Below are positions 16,504 through 26,166 of a DNA stretch of 41,364 nt, one piece after another. The stretch is from Lachnospiraceae bacterium. Lineage in GTDB: Bacteria; Bacillota; Clostridia; Lachnospirales; Lachnospiraceae. Where the stretch lies: positions 1 to 41,364 of the forward strand of contig JALESO010000061.1 in assembly GCA_022781925.1 (NCBI GenBank). Direction: 5' to 3'. Numbering within the stretch: position 1 is the stretch's first letter; the number at the start of each line of letters is the position of its first letter. Both the position numbers and the translations under genes were made by a program. Below the pieces are notes generated by a model. The model was given only the letters and a program-made list of their open reading frames with translations, was not told where the DNA came from and did not search any database.

Positions 16504-17202
16504 GTGAACAACATATTAGTGTGTGATGATGATACAGCGATCGTGGACTCCATTGAGATTTATCTCCAGCAGGAGGGCTATCATGTGTTTAAGGCATATG
16601 ATGGTGTGCAGGCACTGGAGGTACTTCGCAAGGAGGATATACAGCTTGTTATCATCGATGTGATGATGCCGCGGCTGGACGGAATCCGGGCAATCTTAAA
16701 GATCAGGGAAGACAGCAATCTGCCGATCATCGTGCTGTCTGCAAAGACGGCAGATTCGGACAAAATCCTGGGCCTGAATGTGGGAGCGGACGATTACGTG
16801 TCCAAACCCTTTAATCCGCTGGAACTGGTGGCAAGGGTTAATTCCCAGATGCGCCGTTACACAAAGCTTGGCAATGCGGCGGAGTCCAGCAAAGTATTTC
16901 AGACCGGAGGACTGGCCATCAACGATGACCTGAAGGAAGTCAGCGTGGACGGCAAGGCAGTCCGCCTGACACCGATTGAATATAACATTTTGCTGCTTCT
17001 GGTGAAAAATCAGGGCAAGGTATTTTCCATCAATCAGATCTACGAAAATATCTGGAATGAGGAAGCTATCGGAGCGGACAATACCGTAGCGGTACATATC
17101 CGGCACATCAGGGAAAAAATTGAGATTAATCCAAAGGATCCACAGTACCTGAAAGTGGTCTGGGGCGTTGGATACAAGATTGAAAAAATAGAACCGAGGT
17201 AA
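16504..17202 (+). CDS. Response regulator, OmpR/PhoB family
   Basis: The protein has 232 residues. The receiver domain (1-120) has the acidic pocket D8-D9-D10, phosphoacceptor Asp52 in I-I-D-V-M-M-P, L-S-A-K, and the lysine of V-S-K-P-F. The C-terminal winged-helix domain (about 130-230) has the R-L-T-P-I-E-Y-N-I-L-L-L-L pattern and V-W-G-V-G-Y-K at the end. The start is a GTG at 16504 with AGGAG upstream. The partner kinase starts three bases after the stop, so the two form one operon. Target genes are unknown. The receiver and DNA-binding domain are closest in style to VanR/PhoP-type regulators. Confidence 0.93.
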   Translation: MNNILVCDDDTAIVDSIEIYLQQEGYHVFKAYDGVQALEVLRKEDIQLVIIDVMMPRLDGIRAILKIREDSNLPIIVLSAKTADSDKILGLNVGADDYVSKPFNPLELVARVNSQMRRYTKLGNAAESSKVFQTGGLAINDDLKEVSVDGKAVRLTPIEYNILLLLVKNQGKVFSINQIYENIWNEEAIGADNTVAVHIRHIREKIEINPKDPQYLKVVWGVGYKIEKIEPR

Positions 17203-17205
17203 TCG

Positions 17206-19233
17206 ATGGAACAGAACAGAAAGCGCTATTCGTCACTGGCAAAGGCGATCGTGATCGGGCTGCAGATGATCGCAGCCGTCGTGGCCTCTGTCAGCATCGT
17301 GCTGTTCAGTACCTGTGTCAACCAGAACATGCTGAACATGGGTGATCTGCAGAATTCTTCCTTTGTGGAATCTGGTTATTTTGAGCGGACGTTTTCGAGA
17401 CAGATGATACAGCTTCTGGATTATCTGAATCTGCGGGAAGCCTTTGAGACGGACGGAGTATTTGATGAGAACCGTCCGGAGACGGTGAACGCATCGCCGG
17501 AAAAGATTGCGGACTATAAAGTTTACAACAATAAATATGACCAGAATAATACCAACGTATATTACTGGCTGGGAGATCTCAAGGATAACACTTATGTGAC
17601 AAATATGAAGGAGATCAAAACCCAGGAAGATGCCTATGACCGGGCGGTAAAATACGGACGATATCTGAGTTATAATAACAAAACCTTCCGTTTCGAGACG
17701 AACATCGGCGGAATGGAAAATAACTATTATCAGAACATGGCGCAATACAACGAACTGCAGAAAGGAGACTTCAGCCTGATCGTTGCGGTGGACGTGAACT
17801 TCCCCCAGGAGGATGATCTGGCTGTGGCCAAACGGGAGTTTGATAAACTTTATCCCTGGGCACAGCGCAGTCTTGTGATGGCAGCAGTCGGCATTGTGGT
17901 ATGGCTGATCGGACTGTGCTATATGACAGTGGCTGCGGCCAAACGGAGCGAGGATAAGGAAATACATCTGATGAATTTTGATAAGATCCGGACGGAGATC
18001 CCCATCGCCCTGCTGTTCGTATTCAGTATCTGTCTGACGGCGCTGGGGATGCGGGTGCACAGCCAGAGTTATGGCGTCATGAGCCGCATGGTCATCGTGG
18101 GAACCTTTGCGGTGCTGGGCGACTGCTGCTTTATGGGCATGTATCTGAGTCTTGTGCGCCGGGTAAAAGCGGATACCTTTTTTGAAAACAGTTATCTGCA
18201 CTGGCTGCTGGTCAATCTGAAGGATACTATGCACAACCGTTATCTGGGGAACTGGATGACACTGGTGATCTGGGGAATCGTACTGTCGGATGTGGTCATT
18301 GCCTATCTGGCATTTCATTGCGGATATATCTGGGCATACATTCTGCTGGTGATCTTCCTGGTGTTCACACTGATCTATTTTTCACAGCGTGTGATACAGC
18401 GCAGGAAAATCCTGGAGGGTATCGAACAGATCACCCAGGGAAAATTTGACTATAAGCTGAACCTGGGCGAGTATCAGGGCGATGAATACCAGCTGGCAGA
18501 GGGCATTAACCATATCAGTGAAGGTCTGGCAAATGCCATCGGTGAGAGTGTGCGGGACGAGCGCATGAAGGCGAATATGATCACAAACATTTCCCATGAT
18601 ATCAAGACACCGCTGACCTCCATCATCAATTATATCGGATTGCTGCGCCGGGAAAAAATCGATAATCCGAATGCGGAATCTTATATAGAAGTGCTGGAAT
18701 CCAAAGCGATGCGCTTAAAGCAGCTGATGGAAGATCTGGTGGATGTGTCCCGTATTTCTTCCGGCAATATCACTTTGCAGATGGATGACATTGATCTGGT
18801 GGAACTGGTGCGTCAGACCGGTGGTGAATTCAATGAAAAACTGGAACAGAAAGGGCTGAATGTCATCAGCAAATTCCCGAAGGAAGCGGTGATGATCTAC
18901 GCAGACGGCAGACAGTTGTGGCGTGTCATCGGAAATTTGTATAATAATACATCGAAGTATGCGATGCCGGATACCAGGGTGTATGTGGAAGTGGCAAAGG
19001 AAGGCTATGAGGCCACATTTACCATGAAAAATATTTCCGAAAAATTGCTGAACGTGGATGCGGACAGCCTGACGGAACGGTTTGTCCGGGGAGATGAATC
19101 CCGCAGCACCGAGGGCAGCGGACTGGGACTTTCTATTTCAAAAATGCTGACAGAGCTTATGGGCGGCAAATTTGAGATTGATCTGAAGGATGATCTCTTC
19201 CGGGTGAAGCTTACGTTTCGGTGTAAAGAGTAA
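17206..19233 (+). CDS. Sensor histidine kinase with multi-helix membrane domain
   Basis: The protein has 675 residues. One membrane helix (about 12-35) precedes an extracellular region (about 40-220), then several helices follow between about 225 and 390, a topology richer than the usual two-helix kinase. A HAMP-like segment (about 400-440) leads to the dimerisation and phosphoacceptor helix N-I-S-H-D-I-K-T-P-L-T, with His464. The ATPase domain has an N-box-like N-L-Y-N-N-T-S-K-Y and the G-box G-S-G-L-G-L-S-I-S-K. It shares an operon with the preceding regulator. The signal sensed is unknown. After the stop, a short AT-rich gap leads to the aconitase promoter. Confidence 0.9.
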   Translation: MEQNRKRYSSLAKAIVIGLQMIAAVVASVSIVLFSTCVNQNMLNMGDLQNSSFVESGYFERTFSRQMIQLLDYLNLREAFETDGVFDENRPETVNASPEKIADYKVYNNKYDQNNTNVYYWLGDLKDNTYVTNMKEIKTQEDAYDRAVKYGRYLSYNNKTFRFETNIGGMENNYYQNMAQYNELQKGDFSLIVAVDVNFPQEDDLAVAKREFDKLYPWAQRSLVMAAVGIVVWLIGLCYMTVAAAKRSEDKEIHLMNFDKIRTEIPIALLFVFSICLTALGMRVHSQSYGVMSRMVIVGTFAVLGDCCFMGMYLSLVRRVKADTFFENSYLHWLLVNLKDTMHNRYLGNWMTLVIWGIVLSDVVIAYLAFHCGYIWAYILLVIFLVFTLIYFSQRVIQRRKILEGIEQITQGKFDYKLNLGEYQGDEYQLAEGINHISEGLANAIGESVRDERMKANMITNISHDIKTPLTSIINYIGLLRREKIDNPNAESYIEVLESKAMRLKQLMEDLVDVSRISSGNITLQMDDIDLVELVRQTGGEFNEKLEQKGLNVISKFPKEAVMIYADGRQLWRVIGNLYNNTSKYAMPDTRVYVEVAKEGYEATFTMKNISEKLLNVDADSLTERFVRGDESRSTEGSGLGLSISKMLTELMGGKFEIDLKDDLFRVKLTFRCKE

Positions 19234-19254
19234 TTTTTATGTTGCAGTTTATAG

Positions 19255-19274
19255 CGTTACATTATAACGTTACA
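19255..19274 (+). repeat. Direct repeat CGTTACA upstream of the aconitase promoter
   Basis: CGTTACA occurs at 19255-19261 and 19268-19274, within longer similar units of 13-base period (ATA-R-CGTTACA). The pair ends 33 bases before the -35 box, a place suitable for an activator. The regulator is unknown. Confidence 0.35.
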
Positions 19275-19307
19275 ATTCATAACTTTAACGGGTTGAAGTG
19301 AAAAACC

Positions 19308-19336
19308 TTGCTTTTTATTATCTGTCTTATTATAAT
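19308..19336 (+). promoter_or_regulatory. Promoter of the aconitase-family gene
   Basis: TTGCTT (19308-19313), a 17-base spacer and a perfect TATAAT (19331-19336). The predicted start is near 19343, giving a leader of about 65 bases with AAGGAGGG before the ATG. Confidence 0.75.
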
Positions 19337-19409
19337 GGAAAAGAAATCGTGTCAGAAAACGGCACATAAGAGAGTGTAAAAAAGAATTTTCTAAGGAGGG
19401 CACAGAACC

Positions 19410-21695
19410 ATGAAATTACATGAGAATGGTGTATATCTGCTCAATGGAACGGAGATTATCGAAGATAATCAGGAGGCTGCAGCATGTCTTGCGGCAAAAA
19501 CAGGAAAAACAGTGACCGCTGCAGAAGCTGCAACCGGCACAATGGCATATCGTATTTTAAAAGCACACAATACTTCCGGAAATATGGAACAGCTGCAGAT
19601 TAAATTTGATAAGCTGACTTCCCATGACATTACCTTTGTTGGTATCATTCAGACCGCCCGTGCATCAGGACTGGAGAAATTCCCGGTTCCGTATGTACTG
19701 ACAAACTGCCACAACAGTTTATGTGCGGTTGGTGGAACCATCAACGAGGATGACCATATGTTTGGTCTGAGCTGTGCAAAGAGATATGGTGGAATCTATG
19801 TACCGCCTCATCAGGCAGTAATCCATCAGTTTGCCCGCGAGATGCTGGCAGGCGGCGGAAAGATGATTCTTGGTTCTGACTCTCATACAAGATATGGTGC
19901 CCTGGGTACCATGGCAATGGGCGAGGGTGGACCGGAGCTGGTAAAACAGCTGCTCTGCAAAACATATGATATCAAGATGCCGGGTGTGGTAGCCATCTAT
20001 CTGACCGGTGAGCCGATGAAGGGTGTCGGACCGCAGGATGTGGCTCTGGCAATTATCGGTGCCGTCTTTAAAAACGGTTATGTAAACAACAAAGTCATGG
20101 AGTTTGTCGGACCGGGTGTGGCATCTTTGAGTGCTGATTTCCGTATCGGCGTGGATGTTATGACCACAGAGACCACCTGCCTGTCTTCCATCTGGGTAAC
20201 CGATGACAAGATCAAAGAATTTTATGATATCCACGGCAGATCTGCAGATTACGCAGAACTGAAACCGGAGGCTGTTGCTTACTATGACGGCTGTGTAGAA
20301 GTGAACTTAAGCGAGATCAAACCAATGATCGCAATGCCGTTCCACCCAAGCAACACCTACACCATTGATGAAGTAAATGCAAACCTGGAAGACATCCTGG
20401 CAGAAGTTGAGAAAAATGCTCTGGTAAGTCTGGATGGAGCCGTAGAGTACAAATTACGTGACAAGATCCGCAACGGAAAATTGTATGTGGATCAGGGTAT
20501 CATCGCAGGATGCGCCGGTGGCGGATTTGAAAATATCTGTGCAGCAGCGGATATCCTGAATGGAAAGAGCATCGGCCCGGATGAATTTACGTTGAGTGTA
20601 TATCCGGCAAGTATGCCAGTTTACATGGAATTAGTAAAAAATGGTGCGGCAGCGAAGATCATGGAGACAGGTGCGATCATGAAGACAGCATTCTGTGGCC
20701 CATGTTTCGGAGCAGGTGACACACCGAACAACAACGGATTCAGTATCCGTCATACAACGAGAAACTTCCCGAACCGTGAAGGTTCCAAACTCCAGAACGG
20801 ACAGATCGCTTCCGTAGCGCTGATGGATGCACGTTCCATCGCTGCAACCGCGGCAAACAAAGGATATCTGACACCGGCAACCGATCTGGATGTAGAATAC
20901 ACAGGACCGAAATATTTCTTTGATAAATCTATTTATGAAAACCGTGTATTTGACAGCAAGGGTGTGGCTGATCCGGATCAGGAACTGAAATTCGGACCGA
21001 ACATCAAAGATTGGCCGGCAATGAGTGCACTGACAGATAATCTGGTACTGAAAGTGGTATCTGAGATCCACGATCCGGTTACCACAACGGATGAACTGAT
21101 CCCGTCCGGAGAGACTTCTTCCTACCGTTCCAATCCGCTGGCACTGGCTGAGTTTGCCCTGTCCAGAAAGGATCCGGAGTATGTCGGCCGTGCGAAAGAA
21201 GTACAGAAGGCAGAGAAAGCAAGAGTCAACGGGGAAAAACCGACGGATGCATTACCGGAGCTTGCACCAGTGATCGAGACTATCAAGACAAAATATCCGG
21301 ATCTGAACCGTGAAAACTTCGGTATCGGAAGTACGATCTTTGCGGTAAAACCAGGTGATGGTTCTGCCAGAGAGCAGGCTGCGTCTTGCCAGAAAGTATT
21401 AGGCGGATGGGCAAATATCGCAAACGAATATGCGACAAAACGTTACCGTTCCAACCTGATCAACTGGGGTATGCTTCCATTCCTGATCCCGGAAGGAGAT
21501 CTGCCGTTTGCAAACGGTGATTATCTGTTTGTTCCGAATGTACGCAAAGCCATCGAGGACAAGCTGACAGATATCGAGGCATACGTGGTAAAAGACGGCG
21601 AGTTAAAACCGTTCACACTGAAAATGGGTGATCTGACAGACGATGAGAGAACCATCATTCTGAAAGGCTGCCTGATCAATTATTACAGAGATTAA
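19410..21695 (+). CDS. Aconitate hydratase family protein
   Basis: A 761-residue iron-sulfur hydratase. The N-terminal three-domain part includes '[13 protein letters not shown]' with active-site residues, a cluster cysteine in 'G-C-A-G-G-G-F-E-N', and the pair [15 protein letters not shown]. These three cysteines coordinate the [4Fe-4S] cluster of aconitases. The swivel domain (about 600-760) includes '[13 protein letters not shown]'. In databases proteins of this clostridial group are called hydratase or aconitate hydratase. No citrate synthase or isocitrate dehydrogenase gene lies nearby, so the physiological substrate is not proven. It appears to be a single-gene unit with a strong promoter and terminator. 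Confidence 0.85.
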   Translation: MKLHENGVYLLNGTEIIEDNQEAAACLAAKTGKTVTAAEAATGTMAYRILKAHNTSGNMEQLQIKFDKLTSHDITFVGIIQTARASGLEKFPVPYVLTNCHNSLCAVGGTINEDDHMFGLSCAKRYGGIYVPPHQAVIHQFAREMLAGGGKMILGSDSHTRYGALGTMAMGEGGPELVKQLLCKTYDIKMPGVVAIYLTGEPMKGVGPQDVALAIIGAVFKNGYVNNKVMEFVGPGVASLSADFRIGVDVMTTETTCLSSIWVTDDKIKEFYDIHGRSADYAELKPEAVAYYDGCVEVNLSEIKPMIAMPFHPSNTYTIDEVNANLEDILAEVEKNALVSLDGAVEYKLRDKIRNGKLYVDQGIIAGCAGGGFENICAAADILNGKSIGPDEFTLSVYPASMPVYMELVKNGAAAKIMETGAIMKTAFCGPCFGAGDTPNNNGFSIRHTTRNFPNREGSKLQNGQIASVALMDARSIAATAANKGYLTPATDLDVEYTGPKYFFDKSIYENRVFDSKGVADPDQELKFGPNIKDWPAMSALTDNLVLKVVSEIHDPVTTTDELIPSGETSSYRSNPLALAEFALSRKDPEYVGRAKEVQKAEKARVNGEKPTDALPELAPVIETIKTKYPDLNRENFGIGSTIFAVKPGDGSAREQAASCQKVLGGWANIANEYATKRYRSNLINWGMLPFLIPEGDLPFANGDYLFVPNVRKAIEDKLTDIEAYVVKDGELKPFTLKMGDLTDDERTIILKGCLINYYRD

Positions 21696-21745
21696 GATTC
21701 TCAAACAGAAAATAAAGAATTTATAAATATCTGATGAATAAAGTC

Positions 21746-21778
21746 AAAAAGAATCCTGGAAACGGGATTCTTTTTGAT
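21746..21778 (+). terminator. Terminator of the aconitase-family gene
   Basis: AAAAAGAATCC (21746-21756) pairs with GGATTCTTTTT (21765-21775) across an eight-base loop, followed by more T residues. It is 51 bases after the stop. Confidence 0.85.
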
Positions 21779-21922
21779 TTTTTTGTGAACAATTCTGTTA
21801 TGTGCAGAAAAAGTATGGTATACTTATTTCAGCTATCGCAATTGAGTTTGAGAGAGTTATAACCATAGCGAATGTAGCGGTTGAGGGGATGCATTCGGTA
21901 TTTTTAGAAAGGCAATTTTATC

Positions 21923-23293
21923 ATGCAGGAAGAGACAAAAAAAGAATACTCTGCAACTGAGAAACAACCGGAAAAAAAGAAAGTTAATCTGGATATCCGC
22001 CCCTATTTGGCGATTGGGCTGACTGCCATTTTGGTGGTTATGGTCTGCATCGCAATCTTTTTTGTGGTACTTCGATTTGACGGATTATTTTCCGGATTCC
22101 AGAAGATTTTTCAAAGTCTTCAGGCCATCCTGGTGGGATTGATCGTGGCATATCTGCTCAATCCGATCATGAAATGGTTTGAACGTTTTTTATATAAAAG
22201 AAACACACAGAAGTCAAAAGAACTGACACATAAGCAGTGTCAGAAGATCCGGGCAGCATCGGTGGCTTTCGCCATGGCCGTATTTCTGGCGATCATTGTG
22301 GTGCTGATCTGGCTGATCATTCCACAGCTGGTGGTCTGCATCGAAGATATTGTCCTGAGCATGAATGAGAAGGTGCAGAGCCTGACCGAGTGGGTGGACC
22401 GTCTGCTGAAGCAGGACAGTCCGCTGGCGGGACAGCTGGATACATTTATTGCAGATGCGTCCAAATATCTGGAGGACTGGCTGCGCAAGAGCGTATTGCA
22501 GCAGTCTGATTTTATTGCCAGCATCACGACCGGAGTTTACAACGTGATCAGAGCCGTCTTCAATGTGATCATCGGCTTTATCGTTTCCGTATATGTCCTT
22601 ATGACAAAGGAAAAATTTATCGGACAGTTAAAGAAAATCATTTATGCGATCTTCCGTCCGCGTTACGGCAATGTAGTGATGGAAGTCATCCGCAAGGCAG
22701 ACGATGTGTTTGGCGGATTTTTCATCGGAAAGATCATTGATTCCCTGATCATCGGATGTATCTGTTTTGTCAGTCTGGCAATCCTGCGGATGCCGTATGT
22801 GGCACTGGTCAGCGTGATCGTCGGCGTGACGAATATCATTCCGTTTTTCGGACCGTATATCGGAGCGATTCCGAGTGCGATCCTCATCTTCCTGGTAGAT
22901 CCGATGAAGGGCATTTATTTCATTATCTTTATCATTATTCTGCAGCAGGTGGATGGAAATGTCATCGGACCGAAGATCCTTGGCAATACGACGGGACTGT
23001 CACCGTTCTGGGTTATTTTTGCAATCCTGCTTTTTGGCGGAAGTTTCGGCGTGATAGGAATGCTGTTTGGCGTACCGATTTTTGCGGTACTGTACTATAT
23101 CATAAAACGAGTGGTAGAACATGTGCTGAGAAAACGGCGGCTGCCGGAACAGACGGATGAGTACATCGAACTGGATACGGTGGATACCGTGACCAATCAG
23201 GTGAAGATGAAAGATCCGGAGGCAGAATTTGCAGAAAAGGCAGAGAAAAAAGAGCCAAAAGAAAAACATTTTAATTTTAAAAAGAAAAAATAA
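21923..23293 (+). CDS. AI-2E family transporter (PerM/YdbI type)
   Basis: A 456-residue membrane protein. After a charged N-terminus, helices lie at about 30-55 and 65-90, then about 110-135, and a cluster between about 205 and 400, with the family pattern 'I-I-P-F-F-G-P-Y-I-G-A-I-P-S' followed by 'Q-Q-V-D-G-N-V-I-G-P-K-I-L-G'. The tail (about 415-456) is charged and lysine-rich. The family includes the quorum-signal exporter TqsA and sodium/proton antiporters, so the substrate cannot be assigned. The start has AGAAAGG upstream at moderate spacing. It is the first gene of a unit with the TPR/AAA protein and glgB (gaps of 42 and 38 bases). A TATACT box lies in the upstream gap. Confidence 0.85.
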   Translation: MQEETKKEYSATEKQPEKKKVNLDIRPYLAIGLTAILVVMVCIAIFFVVLRFDGLFSGFQKIFQSLQAILVGLIVAYLLNPIMKWFERFLYKRNTQKSKELTHKQCQKIRAASVAFAMAVFLAIIVVLIWLIIPQLVVCIEDIVLSMNEKVQSLTEWVDRLLKQDSPLAGQLDTFIADASKYLEDWLRKSVLQQSDFIASITTGVYNVIRAVFNVIIGFIVSVYVLMTKEKFIGQLKKIIYAIFRPRYGNVVMEVIRKADDVFGGFFIGKIIDSLIIGCICFVSLAILRMPYVALVSVIVGVTNIIPFFGPYIGAIPSAILIFLVDPMKGIYFIIFIIILQQVDGNVIGPKILGNTTGLSPFWVIFAILLFGGSFGVIGMLFGVPIFAVLYYIIKRVVEHVLRKRRLPEQTDEYIELDTVDTVTNQVKMKDPEAEFAEKAEKKEPKEKHFNFKKKK

Positions 23294-23335
23294 CATGTGA
23301 AAAATCAGTAAAATACAGACATGAGGTGAATAACG

Positions 23336-26128
23336 GTGGATAAGTATGAGTATAAACTGAAACTGGAGCAGATTCAGAATCTGTACGCTGCAGGAGATTA
23401 TCTGACAGCAGCGGAGATGGCAGATACCATCAACTGGAAAAAAGTCCGCAGCAGCACAACGCTGTGCATGGTTGGCGAGATTTATGAAAAAACAGGCAAA
23501 TATGATGCATGCCGTGAAGTATTGTTGCAGGCATATGACCATTCTCCAATCGGCAGAAATATCGTGTGCCGTCTGGCAGAAGTGGCCATTAAGGCAAAAC
23601 ATGTGGATGAGGCTGAGGAATACTATAATGAGTTTCTTGAAATCGCACCGAAGGATAATATGCGCTATGTGCTGGCCTATGAGATCAGCTGTCTGAAAGA
23701 TCAGCCGCTGACAGACCGTATTGCAATCCTGGAAGAACTCAAAGAGCATGAATATACAGAAAAATGGGCCTATGAGCTGGCTGTCCTGTACGGACAGGCT
23801 CAGATGCGGGACAAATGCGTGGAGACCTGCGATGAACTAATCCTCTGGTTCGGTGACGGAGAATATGTGGAGAAAGCACTGGACCTGAAACGGCTGTACC
23901 AGCCGCTGACCCCGGCCCAGGAGGACAAATACAAACAGTTCCGTGAGAAAAAAGGTATGGTGGAGATCAGCCTGCCACAGAGTCCGGAGCGGAAGAATGT
24001 CATAAAAGAGATGGTGAAGACACCGGAAAGTACATCCGAAGACTCTTCTGAGACAACGGTAACCGCAAGCAAGTTCAACACATCCAAACTGCAGGAGGAA
24101 CTGGCAAGAAGCATGCGCCAGATCATGAATGCCACGGAGAAGGAAACCGTTGCGGATACCATGGAGAACATTAAAAAGATTGTCAATGATATCCCGTATC
24201 TGAACGGTGAGCATGAGGAAGAGACGGAGCATGCCTTTGATCAGGAAAAGATTAATGCACAGGTAGACCGTTCCCTGAAAAAAGATTTTCATGAGCTGAT
24301 GCAGGAGCAGGCAGAGCCGGAGAAAGAAGAGCAAGAGCAGCCGGAGCAGGATCCTGTAAAAGAAGAAGCAATACCGAATGCAGATGCTGCACAAAGTGAG
24401 ATAACAGAGATCAAAAATACCGGAGAAAAGACAGATGCCGAGGAAGTCGCTTTCGCACAGGCAAGCATTGAGGAAGTGCTGGAAGAGTGGAAGAAGACAA
24501 AACGTGCGGCAGAGGCTGCCATGGCAGCGGCAGATCAGAAGAAGCTGGAGATGTCCAAGGAAAATGCACTGCTGGAGGCAGGTCAGATCATGGAGCGTCT
24601 GAAAACACTGATCCCGATCCTGTCCGCAACACCGGGAGAAGATCTGCCGGTTCCGGAAGACACCGTAGCGGCAAAACTCGCTTCCGATGATACGATGAAA
24701 ACTTCTGCTGAGAAAACAGCAGAAGATGAGAATGTAGCAGATACGGAAGAAACAGAAACTGCCGGCGGATCCGCAGCGGTACAGAGTGAGGCGGCAGAAG
24801 AATGTGTGTCTGCTTCTGATGTGGATATTCCAGAAGCAGCATCCGAAGAAAACAGTACAGATCGGACAGAAGCATTGTCTGCCGGTGAAACTGCTTCTGA
24901 TCAGACAGATGGAGCTGCACCGGACAACAGTGAAAATAAAGATACAGCCAGTGATAAGGTGTCAGCAGAAGCATCTAATCACACAACAAAAGAAGATACA
25001 GCCGCAACTGCATCAGATGATCTTTCCAACGCAGCTATGTCCGGTGCGACAAGAGAAATGCCGGACCTTTCCGCATACCAGAGCAGAGTAAGTGCAGAAA
25101 CCTCTGATGCGGTTACAGATACAGAAACAACTGATAGCGATGCAACGTCAGAAAACAGTGCATCTGGTGCAACGGAAGATGAATTACATGTAGTAGAGTC
25201 CACACCGGATGAAGAACTGGAGAAGATGCTGGCACAGGCGACACAGATGTTTGTGGAGAATTCCAATGTGGAAGTACCGGTAGGCAAAGCAGCATCTGTT
25301 TCACAGGATACCGGTGTGCTGCCGGAGATCAAACTGCCGGATGATCTGCGGGAAGAGCAGAAAGAATATGAGCTGACAGAAGAACAGAAAGAACTGTTTT
25401 CTTATTTCCTTCCGGTTCCGGGCATGGAAGATCAGATCCGTCAGATTTTGCTGGGAGCAAAATCCAGACTTGGCAATTCCGTCACATCTCTGACCGGCAA
25501 CATTCTGATCCAGGGTGAGGAAGGCAGCGGAAAGACTGTATTTGCTACCAGTCTGATCAAAGCCATTGAGAAAGAAGTAGGAAACGAAGATGCCAAGATT
25601 GGTAAGATAAGTGCGTCCTCTTTAAACGGTAAAGATTTTGCGGCACTGATCCCTCAGATCGATGGAGGCTATCTGATCATCGATAAGGCAGGAGAACTGA
25701 ACCGTGAGACGGCACTCCGTATGTCTCAGCTGATGGAGCAGAATACGAGAGGTATGGTAGTCCTTCTGGAAGATACGAGAGCGGGAATCCGCAAGGCAAT
25801 GCAGCTGGATTTCGGTTTTGCAAAGAAATTTACCGAGAAAGTAGATATCCCTATTTTTACCATTGATGAGCTGGTAGAATTCGGAAAATCCTATGCAAAA
25901 GAGATGGAGTGCACCATTGACCAGATGGGTGTGCTTGCATTGTATAACCGCATCAACAATATCCAGAAGCTGGAGCGGGCAACCACACTGGCTGAGGTCA
26001 AGGACATTGTGGATGAGGCCATTGAAAATGCAGAAGGCGGCGGAATCAAAAAAGCCTTCGGTTCTATTTTCTCAAAAAAATATAATGAGAATGATTATCT
26101 GATTCTTCATGAAAAAGATTTTGAATAA
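23336..26128 (+). CDS. TPR protein with acidic linker and degenerate AAA-type ATPase domain
   Basis: A 930-residue cytosolic protein. The start is GTG 23336 with GAGGTG upstream. Residues about 1-200 form TPR-like helices ('A-G-D-Y-L-T-A-A-E-M-A', 'A-E-E-Y-Y-N-E-F-L-E-I-A-P'). Residues about 215-680 are acidic and low in complexity, rich in A, E, S, T and D. Residues about 690-910 resemble CbbX/SpoVK-type AAA proteins: a Walker A G-E-E-G-S-G-K-T at about 724, then G-G-Y-L-I-I-D-K-A-G-E-L where relatives have I-D-E-A. Replacement of the Walker B glutamate by lysine suggests weak or absent hydrolysis. It may be a scaffold; the function is unknown. It lies between a transporter and the glycogen branching enzyme. 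Confidence 0.78.
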   Translation: MDKYEYKLKLEQIQNLYAAGDYLTAAEMADTINWKKVRSSTTLCMVGEIYEKTGKYDACREVLLQAYDHSPIGRNIVCRLAEVAIKAKHVDEAEEYYNEFLEIAPKDNMRYVLAYEISCLKDQPLTDRIAILEELKEHEYTEKWAYELAVLYGQAQMRDKCVETCDELILWFGDGEYVEKALDLKRLYQPLTPAQEDKYKQFREKKGMVEISLPQSPERKNVIKEMVKTPESTSEDSSETTVTASKFNTSKLQEELARSMRQIMNATEKETVADTMENIKKIVNDIPYLNGEHEEETEHAFDQEKINAQVDRSLKKDFHELMQEQAEPEKEEQEQPEQDPVKEEAIPNADAAQSEITEIKNTGEKTDAEEVAFAQASIEEVLEEWKKTKRAAEAAMAAADQKKLEMSKENALLEAGQIMERLKTLIPILSATPGEDLPVPEDTVAAKLASDDTMKTSAEKTAEDENVADTEETETAGGSAAVQSEAAEECVSASDVDIPEAASEENSTDRTEALSAGETASDQTDGAAPDNSENKDTASDKVSAEASNHTTKEDTAATASDDLSNAAMSGATREMPDLSAYQSRVSAETSDAVTDTETTDSDATSENSASGATEDELHVVESTPDEELEKMLAQATQMFVENSNVEVPVGKAASVSQDTGVLPEIKLPDDLREEQKEYELTEEQKELFSYFLPVPGMEDQIRQILLGAKSRLGNSVTSLTGNILIQGEEGSGKTVFATSLIKAIEKEVGNEDAKIGKISASSLNGKDFAALIPQIDGGYLIIDKAGELNRETALRMSQLMEQNTRGMVVLLEDTRAGIRKAMQLDFGFAKKFTEKVDIPIFTIDELVEFGKSYAKEMECTIDQMGVLALYNRINNIQKLERATTLAEVKDIVDEAIENAEGGGIKKAFGSIFSKKYNENDYLILHEKDFE

Positions 26129-26166
26129 TCGAAATAAAAGTGAGTGGTTTTAAGGAGGAAAACACT

